The notes under the pieces: model-generated
What the model was told of the DNA's origin: nothing
Seen by the model: only the letters and a program-made list of their open reading frames with translations
Databases searched by the model: none
Made by a program: the position numbers and the translations under genes
Assembly (NCBI RefSeq): GCF_030269925.1
Contig: NC_085126.1
Span: 6,388,501 to 6,452,500 of the forward strand
Source: Bombyx mori
Taxonomy: Eukaryota; Arthropoda; Insecta; Lepidoptera; Bombycidae
Reading direction: 5' to 3'
DNA: 64,000 nt
Shown: piece by piece, positions 31,880 to 42,822 of the stretch
Numbering within the stretch: position 1 is the stretch's first letter
How the letters are laid out: each line of letters begins with the position of its first letter

Positions 31880-34800
31880 CAACATTACTATTTAAAAATG
31901 TATTTATTGCTTTTCGAAGTATTATCCGCGAAATTTGACACATTTTTCCATACGACGGAATCAATCATTGAAGCAACCATTCCATTCGGAAGTTGGGGTC
32001 TCCAAAATGGCCGTTTTGTAGGCGTCCACAGGTTCTTCAGGTGATGAAAATCTCTGTCCACGCAATTTATTCTTTATTTTAGGGAAAGTATAGAAATCAT
32101 TAGGGCTTAGGTCGGGGCTGTACGGCGGATGGTCTAATAATTGTATGTTTTCTTGCTCTAAAAACTCTTTTGTTCTGTGCGCGGTGTGAGAACTCGCATT
32201 GTCGTGATGGAGGATGATGCGGCGGTTGCAGTTCTCTTTACGGAGTTCAGAAACGACCTGTGGCAAACAAATGCTACCATACCATTCTGCATTAACCGTT
32301 CTTTGTCCCTCAAGAGGAATAGTCGTAACATGGCCGGTTTTGGAGACAAACGTGGCCACCATTTTTTTTGCAACACTCCGTCAACGAACAATTTTTGTTG
32401 GCTTTAACTCATTTTCGAACACCCAAACTCGTGACTGGTTTTTTGTTTCGTGTTTTTTTTTTTTTTTTATGCGCGTTCCCCTGACGAGTCATTGTCAGGG
32501 ACATTTTTTAGGCTTATTTGCTTTTTGCCAATTTTATTGTTCACTATTTGTATGTTAGGTTCGTATTTTGTTCTTTTATAATTTTCGTTTCTCTGATTAT
32601 TCTTTTACATTTTGTGTCTTTGCCTGCATTTACTATTTTCCGATACGTTTTCATTTTCACTTCTCATTCTCATTACATTGTCTAAATCTGTTACATTTCT
32701 CATTGTACGTTTAACATAATTACATTATTTAAGATTTCCATTTTTCTTACAACACTTGAAGGATGATTGTCATAAAAAAATTTTTGTCTATTCTAAAACT
32801 AGAGGTCGCTACGAGGAATTTACTTAGGCATTGCAGCGATCAGATGATTTGTGTATAATTTAATATTAGCATTGTATATATCTGCATATTTCAATATATA
32901 CTTTTATATACAATTTATTTATTTCTGTAATTTACTTTTCTTATTATTTTGGTGCAGTATTCTATGAAGTCATGTTTTGTTTCTTTTTGACAGATTAATT
33001 GGCTTAGGTTTGTGATTTCTATTTTGATTCCGATTTTTTGTTCTATTTCATGTCGATCACTACAATGCACCGGACATTCTGTAATTAAGTGGACGACTGT
33101 TTCCGCCACATCCGGGTCGCAAATACACGACGGGCTCTCTTTGCACCGGAAGCGATTCAGGTACTCCGAGAACCCGCCGTGCCCAGTGAGTAATTGCGTG
33201 AGGTGCATGTTTATTTTTTCTGATTTTATAAATTTCCGGGCTATGTAGACGTCGGGCAAAAATATTTTTGTACCGGATGCCGTGGAACCCTCCGTGTACC
33301 TCCGGTTCCACTCATGGAGAGTGTCCTCTCGGATTTGTCTCTTCATAAATGAGACCGGACACTGGTCGTATACTGGTTTGGTTTTTATGCGTAGTGCGGC
33401 GTGTTTCGCGAGCTCGTCCGCTCTCTCATTTCCTGCTATCCCTACATGGGCCTTCACCCAGTATAGCGAGATGGTTTTCCCTGTTTGTGTTGCCTGGCTT
33501 ATGTTGTTTTGTGCTTGTACTGCTAGAGGGTCGGCCTTGACTCACTATTGCATAAGGTATCAAGGGCAGCCCTGGAATCACTAAATATTCCAAATGAATA
33601 TCCAGCTCTTTCCAGGGCCACCACCGTTGCATTTCGGAGAGCCAGGAGTTCAGCTTGGTATACGGTACAGTGAGACGACAGCTTAAACTTTTTGGTCTCG
33701 ATTTCGAGGTCGTTTTTCCATAAGGAAAACGCGGCCCTGACCTTGCCCTCAAGTTTGCTCCCGTCCGTGCAAATTTTGAATTGCAACTTTGCCAGGGCGT
33801 TAATCTGCTCCTGGCTCTCCAGATGTTCGTATTCTAGGTGTGGCTTACATGCAGGGTGTGCGGTTTTGGTGTACGGTACTTCCTTCTCGACCCCCTATCT
33901 CCGTAGGCATGCTCCTTATTTCGTTTCTTAATCTCAAAGATTGTGGCAGCCTCTTTGATACGGAGGTCGAGAGTCAGTATTCCTGACAGTACGAGTGCGG
34001 AGTTGAGCGAAATCGTTCTGTATGCTCTGCATATTTTTTGGGCGAAGCCTCTTTGCACGACATTGAGTTGCTTTCTGGATGCCAGCTTTGCAGCGGACCT
34101 TGCCCAGGCCCTAGCCGCATACATGATGACCGGTTCCACTGCTGCCGTGTATATTGTTTTTATTATTTCCGTGTCCAGTCCCCACGTTATTTTTGCTGCT
34201 CTGGTTAAGTGCTTATATATTTCTAATCCTTTCCTGCATGAGAGGGTAATATGTTTGTTAAAAGTTAATTTATTGTCAATAGTTAGGCCCAGCAATTTTA
34301 TTTCGCTGTCCGTGTCAATTGGGTTCCCTCCCATGCTCAGGCGTGGGGTGTCATACTTTGGTCTGTTTGTTATAACCATCGCTTTTGTCTTCTGTGGCGC
34401 GAACTCGAGTTTATTTTTGGCACCCCACTCAAGAACATAATCGAGTGCCTGCCTAGCACTGGAGTTGATGCTCGACGTCTCTCCGCTAAACACGAGCACC
34501 ACGTCATCCGCAAATGCTTGTACGTGGTGTCCCCTTTGCTCCAGATTTTTCAGTAGGGGGTCGATCAGGAGGTTCCATAAGATGGGTCCCCCTATCGAAC
34601 CCTGTACGCACCCCTTACTGGTGCTTTTTTGCGTCTTCTCTCCCGCATACCTCACCTTAACCTTTCTATCTGTCAGATAGCTGTCGAGTATTCTTCGAAT
34701 GTTGATAGGACACTTCTTCTCCGCCAACCTCAGTCTGATGGCGGGCCACCATGCGCTGTCAAAGGCCCCCTCTATGTCTAGTGAAACCATAGCTATAATT

Positions 34801-35770
34801 AGTTTTCGTTTTAGCTTATCACGTACGTGTTCCATCAGATCATAGAGGGAGTCCTCCGTGCTCTTCTGCGGTACGAAGCCATACTGTCTCGAGCTCAGTC
34901 TGGGGACCAGATGCCACCTGAGACGGCCAACGATCATCCTCTCGAACAGTTTCCCCATCACCGGGAGGAGGCCGATGGGTCTATAAGACTTTGGTGCAGT
35001 ATAAGTTTCCTTGCCCGGCTTTCTTAATACCACTATCGTGGCTTCCTTCCAGATGGTGGGGATAAGGCCCAATTCTAGACATCTGTTGGCCATCGTCAAG
35101 TGGATTTGTTTCGGGTTCGTACGCGTATATCCAGGATTCGTCACCTGATACAATGTTGTATACAGCATTTGAGGATCCTGCGTGGAATCTTTCGAGAGCT
35201 CTGACGCACCAAGTAACGCGAGCCGCTTTTTGCTCTTCACAGAGCGAATGCGGTATCCATCGGGAAAACAACTTTTTTACACCTAATTGTTCATGCAAGA
35301 TTATTTGTATTTGACTCATGCCAATGTCTAAAGTTGCCTGAATTTCGCGGTATGTCACATGTCGATCTTCCTCAATCAGCTTACGCACAGCATCAACGTT
35401 TTCTTGGGTGACTGCAGTTTTTGGACGACCTTGACGGGGATCATCACTGAGCTTGACACGTCCACGTTGAAACTCAGCAAACCAGCGATAAATTGTGGTT
35501 TTGGATAGGGCTTCATCACCAAATGCAGAAATCATCCGGTCAACACACTGTTTTTGTGTTAAACCACTTCGAAAGTCATAATAAATCATCGCTCTTGAAT
35601 TTTCTCGAGTCAATTCCATTTTCTCAACGACTAAACAAGTTTGACAAAACCTCGTGACAAGATCGAGAATCTTTTTTTTAAATAAATAAATGGTATTCGA
35701 TTTTTAAAACCAAGGAGTTTTCAATTAAAAATATTTTAATATGACAGGAACAGTGGAAATATTCCATTCC
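31880..35770 (-). mobile_element. Mariner (DD34D) inserted in Bel-Pao and itself split by a LINE
   Basis: The transposase N-terminus is at 35619-35110 (MELTRENSRAMIYYDFRSGL; HTH TIYRWFAEFQRGR; first catalytic D in SGDESWIYAYEPET). The C-terminus is at 32440-31961 (LHHDNASSHTAH; HPPYSPDLSPNDFYTF). Between the second and third aspartates there are 34 residues: DD34D, the mariner signature. All three catalytic aspartates are preserved; disruption is by the LINE insertion at 32451-35104 and by frame changes near 32390-32410. The Bel-Pao frame is interrupted on one side at ~35775 and resumes at ~31880, which places the mariner ends. Confidence 0.85.
32451..35104 (-). mobile_element. RNase H-bearing LINE (R1/LOA/I-type), 5'-truncated, with 9-bp target duplication
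   Basis: Inserted in the mariner gene. TTTGTTTCG stands on both sides (32442-32450 and 35105-35113), and a 16-base T-run at the left end is the poly(A) of the minus-strand element. RT motifs at 35100-33840: KSYRPIGLLPVMGKLFER, SLDIEGAFDSAWW, KGCVQGSIGGPILWNLL, catalytic QAFADDVVLV. RNase H at 33790-33380 has its four acidic residues in CTDGSK, QAELLAL, FSDSRAAL and NERADELAKHA. The C-terminus (33200-32915) has the CICD..H..C knuckle typical of I/R1-group LINEs. There are frame changes near 33830 and 33540. The endonuclease half is missing because the copy is 5'-truncated. No RT active-site damage is seen. Confidence 0.9.
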
Positions 35771-37392
35771 CGATACTTTTAGTACAGCCTAGTAGGTACA
35801 TCGGTAGTTCCGATTATAGTTTGAGAGCTAGTTCCTATTCCATTTACGGATTGTTCGGAATTGTCGTGGAAGATACGAAGGCCTAAATGTTTACAAGCTT
35901 GGCGGGTAACAAAATGGTTTTGTGATCCATTATCAATCAAAATTCTAATTTGAGCAAGAGTTCCGTCACTTCTTTTCACATCAGCAAGGACGGTGCCAAG
36001 TAAAACATTGTTAGTTTTTCGCGTGTTATTTAAGTTAGCAATCATACTACAAAAGGAGCGTTATTATCAACAGGCTTGGTAGAAATCAAACTTGAAGACG
36101 CGGTAGATTTCTGACCAATGACTACTGGACTATGCATATTGTTATCAGTGCGGCGGTGTAAGTACTGAGGCGGCTGTGCCGGCGGCGATGCAACAGCTAA
36201 TGCTTTCTCAGCGAAGCAAAGAGTCGTATGATGTAGCTTTTTACAATTAGCGCATCTATTCTCAGATTTACAAATATTTGTGTTATGTTGTAAACTTAAG
36301 ACAGTTGATACAAGCACGTATCTTTTTAATATAATCATAACGTTCACGCGGGGTAAGAGATTTAAACTGCGGGCAGGAATATAGGTGGTTACAATTAGAG
36401 TCATTGCACAACTGACATGCAGTGTTGTTTACGACAAATGATCGTGAGCTATTTTTATTTGCATTGTTGTGCATAGGCTTCGATAAAGCACTTGCGCTGT
36501 TCTGGTTGTTATTACCTGTCCGATTTAAAACTTTTATACGATCACGAACAAATGAAATTAAATCCTGACAAGTAGGTATGTCTTTATCACAATTATTCAT
36601 CTCAAAATGGCGTGCGGTTTCTGTATCTAAGCGGTGTAATAAAGTGTAGGACATGACGAAGTCACACAAGTTAGGTATTTGTAAATTATTAAGAGCGTGA
36701 TATGAGTTTGAAAACTGATCGACAAGATTTTCTAAATTTTCAGCAGTGACTGAAGAAATCGGTTTTAAAGAAAATATTTGATTCAGATAAGTACCTGCTA
36801 GGTTCCTTTTGTCTTCATATTTTGACACGAGTGCTTTGTAAATAGTTTCGTAATTTTCAGCGCATGAAATGAAACCGGCATAAACATTTTTAGCTTTGTT
36901 TTTTAATTTACTAGCAAGATAAAACATTTTTTCAGTTAGAGAAAGAGATGTGTTCAAATGTACAGCGTTTTTAAAAGTCGCGAAAAATAGCGGTCAATCT
37001 TTAGGGTTCCCATCAAATTCGGGAATTTCAATGCGAACTAATTTAACACCTTGCCAACAGTCGTCATTTCTTTTGACAGACATGGTGGGTTTTGATTCTA
37101 ACTGCGAACGTTTAAGTTTGATACGACAATATAAGTCTTCAAAAGCGAGCCACTTATTGAAGTCGGGTTTAGAATCTGTGTCGATTTTTAATATTAATTG
37201 ATTTATATCCTTGAGACATTGTTGGAAATTAATGCGTGTCTCATCGATTGTTTCTACCGAACAAAGAAAGTTTTCCAATGTTTCAGGATAATTTAAAATA
37301 CTGCGAGATAAATCGTAAATACGTTGTATGTGTTCGAAATAGACTTGTCGTTGACATTCTAGAATTGTCAATTTTTGTTCAGACGAAGACAT

Positions 37393-37974
37393 TGTTGCGG
37401 ATTGTGTAAGTAAAGGTCAATGACCAGTCAAAAATAATGGAATATGATGAAATGCGGTGCGAATAAAATATCAAAATATATAATAAAGCGTGTTTATTCG
37501 CGTAATAAGCGGTGATCAGCGATTATTAAAATGTAATCCGGGGACGAAGGACCAATAATAATGGGAAAAACTGTTTATAAATTTTTATCACGGCGGTGCG
37601 CTGGTTCAATATTTTTGAAGGAAGTTTAAGTGGGGGCGAGTATCGCTAAAGATGCAAAAAAAGAGGGGAAGGCCGAGGCTAGGTAGTAGACGTACCTGCC
37701 AACCCGTCGCTAGCTTCTTCCAGGCTGCAGAATTTGACGTCACTGCTGGACGACGTGTAATGGCGGCGACTTGACACGGCACTCTTCTAAATTATTGTCC
37801 ATAAAACTTGTATACCACTCGCGCAACGACGAATATGGTCGTCAGTTAGAGTTCGTATAATAGAAAATTAATATGAGTCAATGAAAATATTTAGGTGAAA
37901 AAATAAGCGGCATGTGCGTGTACAGCGCGTGCGGTGCGGTCGGCGATAGTCTTCTTTTTTATTTTTGACTTTTT
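37393..37974. other. Probable Bel-Pao leader/LTR, no gene
   Basis: GC-richer stretches at 37640-37790 and 37900-37945 adjoin the gag start at 37392. In a minus-strand element the 5' LTR should lie here. I could not find a matching second LTR in the window. Confidence 0.35.
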
Positions 37975-38160
37975 CTTTTTATGTTTCTTTTTTATAAGTG
38001 GTCATGCGAGAGGTTTTATGTCTACTCTCATTAAAAAAGAACCATTGATTATTAAACATGGTGTTGTTAAGGGGCTTCACTACCTTCTCAAGAATGGTAT
38101 CTTGATACACTTGTGCCGATGTTTTGATACCTTTTTCACAAAAGTATGGCTCAGTCACTC
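37975..38160 (-). pseudogene. Mariner-group (maT/rosa-like) transposase fragment
   Basis: The minus strand reads VTEPYFCEKGIKTSAQVYQ, then ILEKVVKPLNNTMF and NQWFFFNESRHKTS. This corresponds to the segment around the second catalytic aspartate in maT-type transposases, where wording like QQDSAPAHK is expected; here the D is replaced. It is cut on its upstream side by the TIR element at 38161. Confidence 0.55.
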
Positions 38161-38480
38161 CTTCAGTTATTCGTCAGTATGCTTAATTTGACTGTGTTGA
38201 TAACAAATATGAAAGTTTGATAATGGAAGAAATGTTGGTAAGAGTAAATTGATTAATGAATAATAAAATTTATTGTAGCATATTTTTTAATTAATTAATG
38301 TTTATTTTCATGAGTTGCTCAAAAATAACAATGAAAATCAATAATTTTCATTCTCGCTTTGCCTTGAGACGCTTTCATCTCTTTCTGATTTACTGTTAGA
38401 GTCGCTGTCAGAGTTAGATGCGATCATGTCTTCATTCCGTTCGCTCCTGATTACACTTGCGAAGTTGTACCCTTTGTTTA

Positions 38481-38735
38481 CGGCCGTCTGGTGTAGTGGT
38501 AAGTGACATGGTCACTACACAAGGGGGTAGCGGGTTCGAATCCCGCCAAGGGAAGATATTTGTATGATAAATATAAATGTCTTTCCAGGGTTATGGGTGT
38601 ATATTAAATATATGTATGTGTATAATAAAAATATTATATTTATTTCCGTTATCTGGTACTTGTAACACAAGTTCTTTACGAACTTAGCACGGGACCAGTA
38701 GTTAACGTGGCGTGATTGTTAGTAAATATTTGTTT
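38481..38735 (+). repeat. tRNA-derived SINE (second family)
   Basis: The head GGCCGTCTGGTGTAGTGGTA has an A-box-like TGGTGTAGTGGTAAG; the B-box is GCGGGTTCGAATCCCGCC at 38529-38546, a good pol III promoter. The body contains the CCAGGGTTATGGGTGTATAT block, AT-rich spacer, then ACACAAGTTCTTTACGAACT and GGGACCAGTAG, a layout common in lepidopteran tRNA SINEs. It differs entirely from Bm1. It is not a functional tRNA gene: no matching acceptor stem. Confidence 0.75.
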
Positions 38736-38819
38736 ATATTGAGTTTTTGTTACGAATTGTTATTATTGTTTTAAATTTAGTTTTTGTTAAGAGTGTTATT
38801 GTTTTAAATTTATTTGCAA

Positions 38820-39028
38820 TGCCAGGACCAAATACCAATGACCATATTATAGTCGATTCAGTCACTGAGCGTTTTATTATTTACGCCAGTGACGACAGCG
38901 ACTCTTCCAGCTACGAGAGTTATGTCGAGGTTGAGGAGCCAACTCCTTCCACCAGCTCAGGTACTACCATAAATTTAATGCAAGTGGTAGCACTATTAGA
39001 AAACGATAGTGACGACGGCGACACATAA
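38820..39028 (+). CDS. Small acidic open frame inside the TIR element
   Basis: From ATG 38820, 69 codons: MPGPNTNDHIIVDSVTERF, then a Ser/Asp/Glu-rich stretch (YASDDSDSSSYESYVEVEEP, STSSG) and a leucine-containing end with LLENDSDDGDT. No known domain recognised. On the opposite strand at 38440-38350 another Ser/Asp-rich piece (SNSDSDSNSKSERDES) is visible, suggesting remnants of an acidic protein on both sides. It could be an acidic N-terminal exon of the element's lost transposase. Confidence 0.3.
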
Positions 39029-39399
39029 TTTTTAATATTAAGTATATTTTTTTAAATAAACTTCTTAAATTTTAATTTTATTTTATTTATAACACCTAAT
39101 ACACGTCACGAATTCCTCTCTTTTCTTAGCTTTCTTCTAAACACAAGTGCTTAAAAATAAAATTTCGTTGTTATTTTTGAGCAACTCATGAAAATAAAAG
39201 TTAATTAATTAAAAAAATATGCTACAATAAATTATTCATTAATCAATTTACTCTTACCAACATTTCTTCCGTTATCAAACTTTCATATTTGTTATCAAAA
39301 CAGTCAAATCAAGCATACTGACAAATAACTTAAGAAACGTTATTTCCTCCTGGACGAAAATTTATAAGAGGAGTGTTAGCATACTCTAGTAAATAATGA

Positions 39400-39945
39400 A
39401 AGAAATCAGCTAGCTGTAAGTCAAGGGAAAAATCGTCAGCTGATAAGATTCAGTAGGTGATAGATGCTGCTGCGTTTCACCTTTCAAGGTACCAGCTGAC
39501 AAACTTTCCACTGAGATACAGCAAGCTGACATTAATTTTCATTCATAGTAGTATATAAACGATCACCAGGTAAATTTTTAGTTGAGAGGAAATCATTAAA
39601 AATATTTTTTTTTCATGTTCAAGCAGCCTGCTGACGTATAATCCACCATGCTATGACCAGCTGACTTTTTTTTTCCTTCAAAATACTAGGTTAACTATAA
39701 TCTGACAAAATTTCAAATGGGAGGAAATGACTGAAAAAACATTTTTTTTCTCCATGCGTGGGAGACTGCCACCGCCCGCCCCACGGAGTCGCAGCTGACG
39801 GTCGCGAGTATTCATAGTATAAGTCCCTAATTTTTGATTGGGAGGGACTTGGTCATGAAAATCTGTCACGGGCTCCCGGGCTATATAGGGGCTAATAACT
39901 TGAGTGATCGAATTAAGAGAAATAGTGACTACAAAAAACACGTGT
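39400..39945. repeat. Degenerate repeat field with CAGCTGAC motifs
   Basis: CAGCTGA(C/T) or close variants at 39434, 39491, 39522, 39632, 39657 and 39793. A longer block GAGGAAAT(C/G)A...AAAAA followed by a T-run recurs at 39585 and 39719. The spacing suggests diverged tandem units of ~134 bp. No coding content recognised. Confidence 0.5.
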
Positions 39946-39962
39946 TTTCTTAGAACAATTTA

Positions 39963-40245
39963 GAAACCTTTTTTTATTGCTTAGATGGGTGGACGAGCTT
40001 ACAGCCCATTCCGTACGGGTAGGTACCACCACCCGCCTATTTCTGCCGTGAAGCAGTAATGCATTTCGGTTTGAAGGGTGGGGCAGCCGTAACTATATTG
40101 AGACCTTAGAACTTATAACTCAAGGTGGGTGGCGCATTTACGTTGTAGATGTCTATGGGCTCCAGTAACCACTTAACACCAGGCGGGCCGTGAGCTCGTC
40201 CACCCATCTAAGCAATATTTTTAAAAAAAAAAAAGTCCCACCCAT
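39963..40245. repeat. Palindromic Bm1 pair (tail-to-tail outward)
   Basis: The left 45 bases are the reverse 3' end (TTTTTTTATTGCTTAGATGG, GTGGACGAGCTTACAGCCCA), joined at 40009 to a forward copy starting CGTACGGGTAGGTACC and ending CACCCATCTAAGCAAT plus A-run. Both outer ends are therefore SINE 3' ends. Confidence 0.85.
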
Positions 40246-40252
40246 GATTTTT

Positions 40253-40374
40253 TTTAAATGAAAACTTCTTTAGCATCGTTGTGATCCGAAAGACGATGAA
40301 TCGAAAAAGCGACAGTAAAAGTAGACGGACACAATTAATAAGTTTTAACGTGGGAGAAAATGAGATAAGAAGCA
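40253..40374 (+). repeat. Terminal block of the GAAGTGAAACTTC family
   Basis: ~120 bases matching 41129-41245 (ACTTCTTTAG, GATGAATCGAAAAAGCGACA, GTGGGAGAAAATGAGATA). An isolated end, separated from 41129 by RTE-derived DNA. Confidence 0.7.
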
Positions 40375-41085
40375 TTCATCATCATCATCATCATCATCAA
40401 CAGCCCACAGTCGTCCACTGCTGGACATAGGCCTCTCCCAATCCACACCACTGAGCCCGGTCTGCGGCTCTCCTCATCCACTTCTTGCCGGCCACCCTGT
40501 GGAGGTCATCGCACCACCTAGCCAAGGGGCGTCCCACGTTACGTTTTTTTAAATTATTTATTGCCTATGTAGGCAGACGAGCCTACGGCCCACCTGATGG
40601 TAAGTGGTTACCGTCGCCCATGGACTTCAGCAATGCCAGGAGCAGAGCCAAGCCGCTGCCTAAGAAACCTGCTGCGCGGTCTCCACTCGAGAGCCCGTCT
40701 GCTCCAGCGATCGTCAGTCCTACGGCATATATGGCAGACGCTGCAGATGGGTAAACACAGCTTGGAGAGGGAAGTCAAGAGAAGTATCCAACTGGGCTGG
40801 GCGGCGTTCGGCAAACTGCGTAGAGTCTTTTCATCGCACATCCCACAGTGCCTGAAAACGAAAGTTTTTAACCAGTGCGTCCTACCGGTAATGACTTACG
40901 GAGCCAAAACGTGGACACTCACAGTACGGTTGGTCCGTCAGCTCAAAGTCGCTCAGCGAGCCATGGAAAGAGCCATGCTCGGAGTTTCTCTGAAGGATAA
41001 AATCCGGAATGAGATTATTCGACAGAGAACTAAAGTCATCGTTATAGCTCAAAGAGTCAGCAAGCTGAAGTGGCTGGCCATATAT
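40375..41085 (+). pseudogene. RTE-clade LINE remnants (RT C-terminus and tail)
   Basis: 40375-40545 has a (TCA)n run then CAGTCGTCCACTGCTGGACA / TAGGCCTCTCCCAATCCACA, the widespread lepidopteran RTE-type segment. 40565-40680 is another retroelement tail. 40740-41085 encodes the RT C-terminal region: SIQLGWAAFGKLRRVFSSHI, PQCLKTKVFNQCVLPVMTYG, WTLTVRLVRQLKVAQRAMER, AMLGVSLKDKIRNEIIRQRT, AQRVSKLKWL. The frame is open but lacks the catalytic domain and the normal end. Confidence 0.75.
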
Positions 41086-41128
41086 GCCGTAAGAAGCATT
41101 ATACAGTGTTTATTATATTCGTGGTTGA

Positions 41129-42822
41129 AGTGAAACCTTCTTTAGTTTCGTTGTGATTCGAAAGTCGATGAAACGAAAAAGCGACGGTAAAAAGTGAGAG
41201 ACACATAAATTCATAAGATTTAATGTGGGAGAAAATGAGATAGGAATCATTATACAGTGTTTCTTATATTCGTGGTTCTCTTTGTGCTCCGCTTCGTACT
41301 TCGTACCCCCTCCATTCGTGTTCACCAAGGGAGTTTGCTGGGGCCCCAGCGTTACGTGTTTGTGCGCGCATGCGTAGTACAAAGTTTGGAAAAAAACATC
41401 ACAACAATCGTCGTGTTTTGTATACGTGTGTGTACGTATTATACGTCTGTAGAGTTTTTTCATCATTATTATAGTAAAATTCTTCAAATATGCGGAAAAC
41501 GAATGCAGAATATTGTCGTGATTATCGAAAAAAAAGAAAGGAAAATAAGATTAAACAGACAGCAAAAAGTTCAACGGAACGTGTCCGTGAATTTCGTGCT
41601 CGCAGAAAAACGTTATTGAACGTGGAAAATGATAGTTTTAACACGCTTATTGATGATTTTACAGTTCAAAATAATGAAAGTATTCATAGTAAGTACCTAT
41701 TCAAATATTTTCTAATCAACAAATTTTGTGTCAGGTGAATAATTAACGAACATGATGTCTATAACCTCATTCGTTACTTTTTTCAGATGATATTCCCATG
41801 GTTATTTCATATGTGCAAGGTGATGCCATAATTGAAAATTATATTGTGAATAATTGTTGTGAGTACCTAACTTCTATGTAAATTTTCATAAACTTTTAAA
41901 TTAGTGTGTATGTACTTGATAATTTTCTGAATAAAAAGAATTATATATGTGTAAAAAAATTAAATAACAAAACAATTTAATTCAATTATAAAATCATATG
42001 AAATTTATCAATTTTACATAATATGAATTGAAAAAATTAATAAATTATTTTAGTTTTTAATCAAAATTAAAATTTTTAATTGAAATAAAAAACGTGTGCA
42101 ATTCAAATGTGGTAAAAGAGAAAACTTCAAACATTTTAGGATTGAAGATAATAAAACGAATGTAAAATTTCGGGAAGAGGATAATTGTAGATTTTAGTAA
42201 TGATTAGAATGATACAAAGTTTGATAAATATTTTACATTTTATTCGTATATACTATATAGATTTGTTCAGCATGTCTTAAGTATGAATATTAGGTACCGT
42301 AAAATGAGAGGAATCGGAACACTTTTTAAGTTCGGCATTGATTTTTATCTTTTTTTTTTACATTTTCATTTATAATGCTTTAAGATATAGTTTATTAAAG
42401 AATAATCCACTAGATAGATCCATAGATCCACTAACGGTGCTTTTAGGTACCTCAAGCACCGGTCATCGTTCTCGTCGAACCCGTCGCTTGCGACGAAGGG
42501 CTCGACGAGTAAATTAACTCTCAGACACAGCCCACTGAGTTTCTCGCCGGATCTTCTCAGTGGGTCGCGTTTCCGATCCGGTGGTAGATTCTGCGAAGCA
42601 CGGCTCTTGCTAGGGATCGTGTTAGCAACGTCGTCAGGTTTGAGCCCCGTGAGCTCACCTACTAGTTAAGGTTACGCTGAAATAGCCTCTCAAGGCTATC
42701 TCATTTTCTCCCACGTTAAATCTTATGAGTTTATGTGTCTGTCTCTTTTTGCTGTTGCTTTTTCGTTTCATCGACTTTCGAATCATAATGATGCTAAAGA
42801 AGTTTCACTTCAAAAACAATTT
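41129..42822. mobile_element. TIR-bounded unit carrying the basic first exons of gene 1 copy B
   Basis: 41129-41245 (GAAGTGAAACCTTCTTTAGT ... GTGGGAGAAAATGAGATAG) is mirrored at 42703-42822 in reverse, giving ~118-bp inverted repeats. Enclosed are exon 1 and exon 1b of gene 1 copy B and a jockey LINE tail (42390-42700) that abuts the right repeat without a poly(A). No transposase. A free copy of the same end lies at 40253-40374 and a short member of the family at 24664-24999. Confidence 0.65.

Larger units (their letters stand above)
31400..37392 (-). pseudogene. Bel-Pao LTR retrotransposon gag-pro-pol, split by insertions
   Basis: Gag runs from 37392 (MSSSEQKLTILECQRQVYFE; IEIPEFDGNPKD is the DUF1759-type motif) through 36957-36283, with a C2HC-like cysteine cluster (CQLCNDSNCNHLYSC at ~36400 and IKKIRACINCLK near 36290). 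Protease follows at 36045-35779 with the active site ILIDNGSQNHFV, where the usual DTG/DSG is DNG. It then resumes left of the mariner insert at 31880-31420 (NNIQLADPHFNKPAEIDILL, GAEVFMQILRPTKLLGP), a very characteristic Pao-clade protease/RT linker. Reverse transcriptase motifs, RNase H and integrase are not visible, since the element runs into decayed DNA near 31400. Several frame changes. No LTR was matched by eye; 37400-37930 probably holds the untranslated leader and LTR. Confidence 0.85.
38161..39334. mobile_element. TIR element with ~165-bp inverted repeats
   Basis: 38161-38330 and 39165-39334 are inverted repeats about 93% alike (for example CAGTATGCTTAATTTGACTG against CAGTATGCTTGATTTGACTG; GAAGAAATGTTGGTAAGAGT in both). 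~1.17 kb. Inside are a tRNA-derived SINE and a short acidic open frame. No transposase is recognisable, so it is non-autonomous. Confidence 0.8.

Noticed and set aside
33943..34440. A 165-codon plus-strand open frame
   Set aside because: Antisense shadow of the LINE reverse transcriptase, which has all RT motifs on the minus strand.
38481..38555. A functional tRNA gene (A- and B-box, TGGTGTAGTGGTAAG and GGGTTCGAATCCC)
   Set aside because: No paired acceptor stem and the sequence continues into a SINE body; it is the tRNA-derived head of a SINE.
40375..40400. A CRISPR-like or regulatory (TCA)n array
   Set aside because: A short simple repeat common at this place in lepidopteran RTE-type elements.
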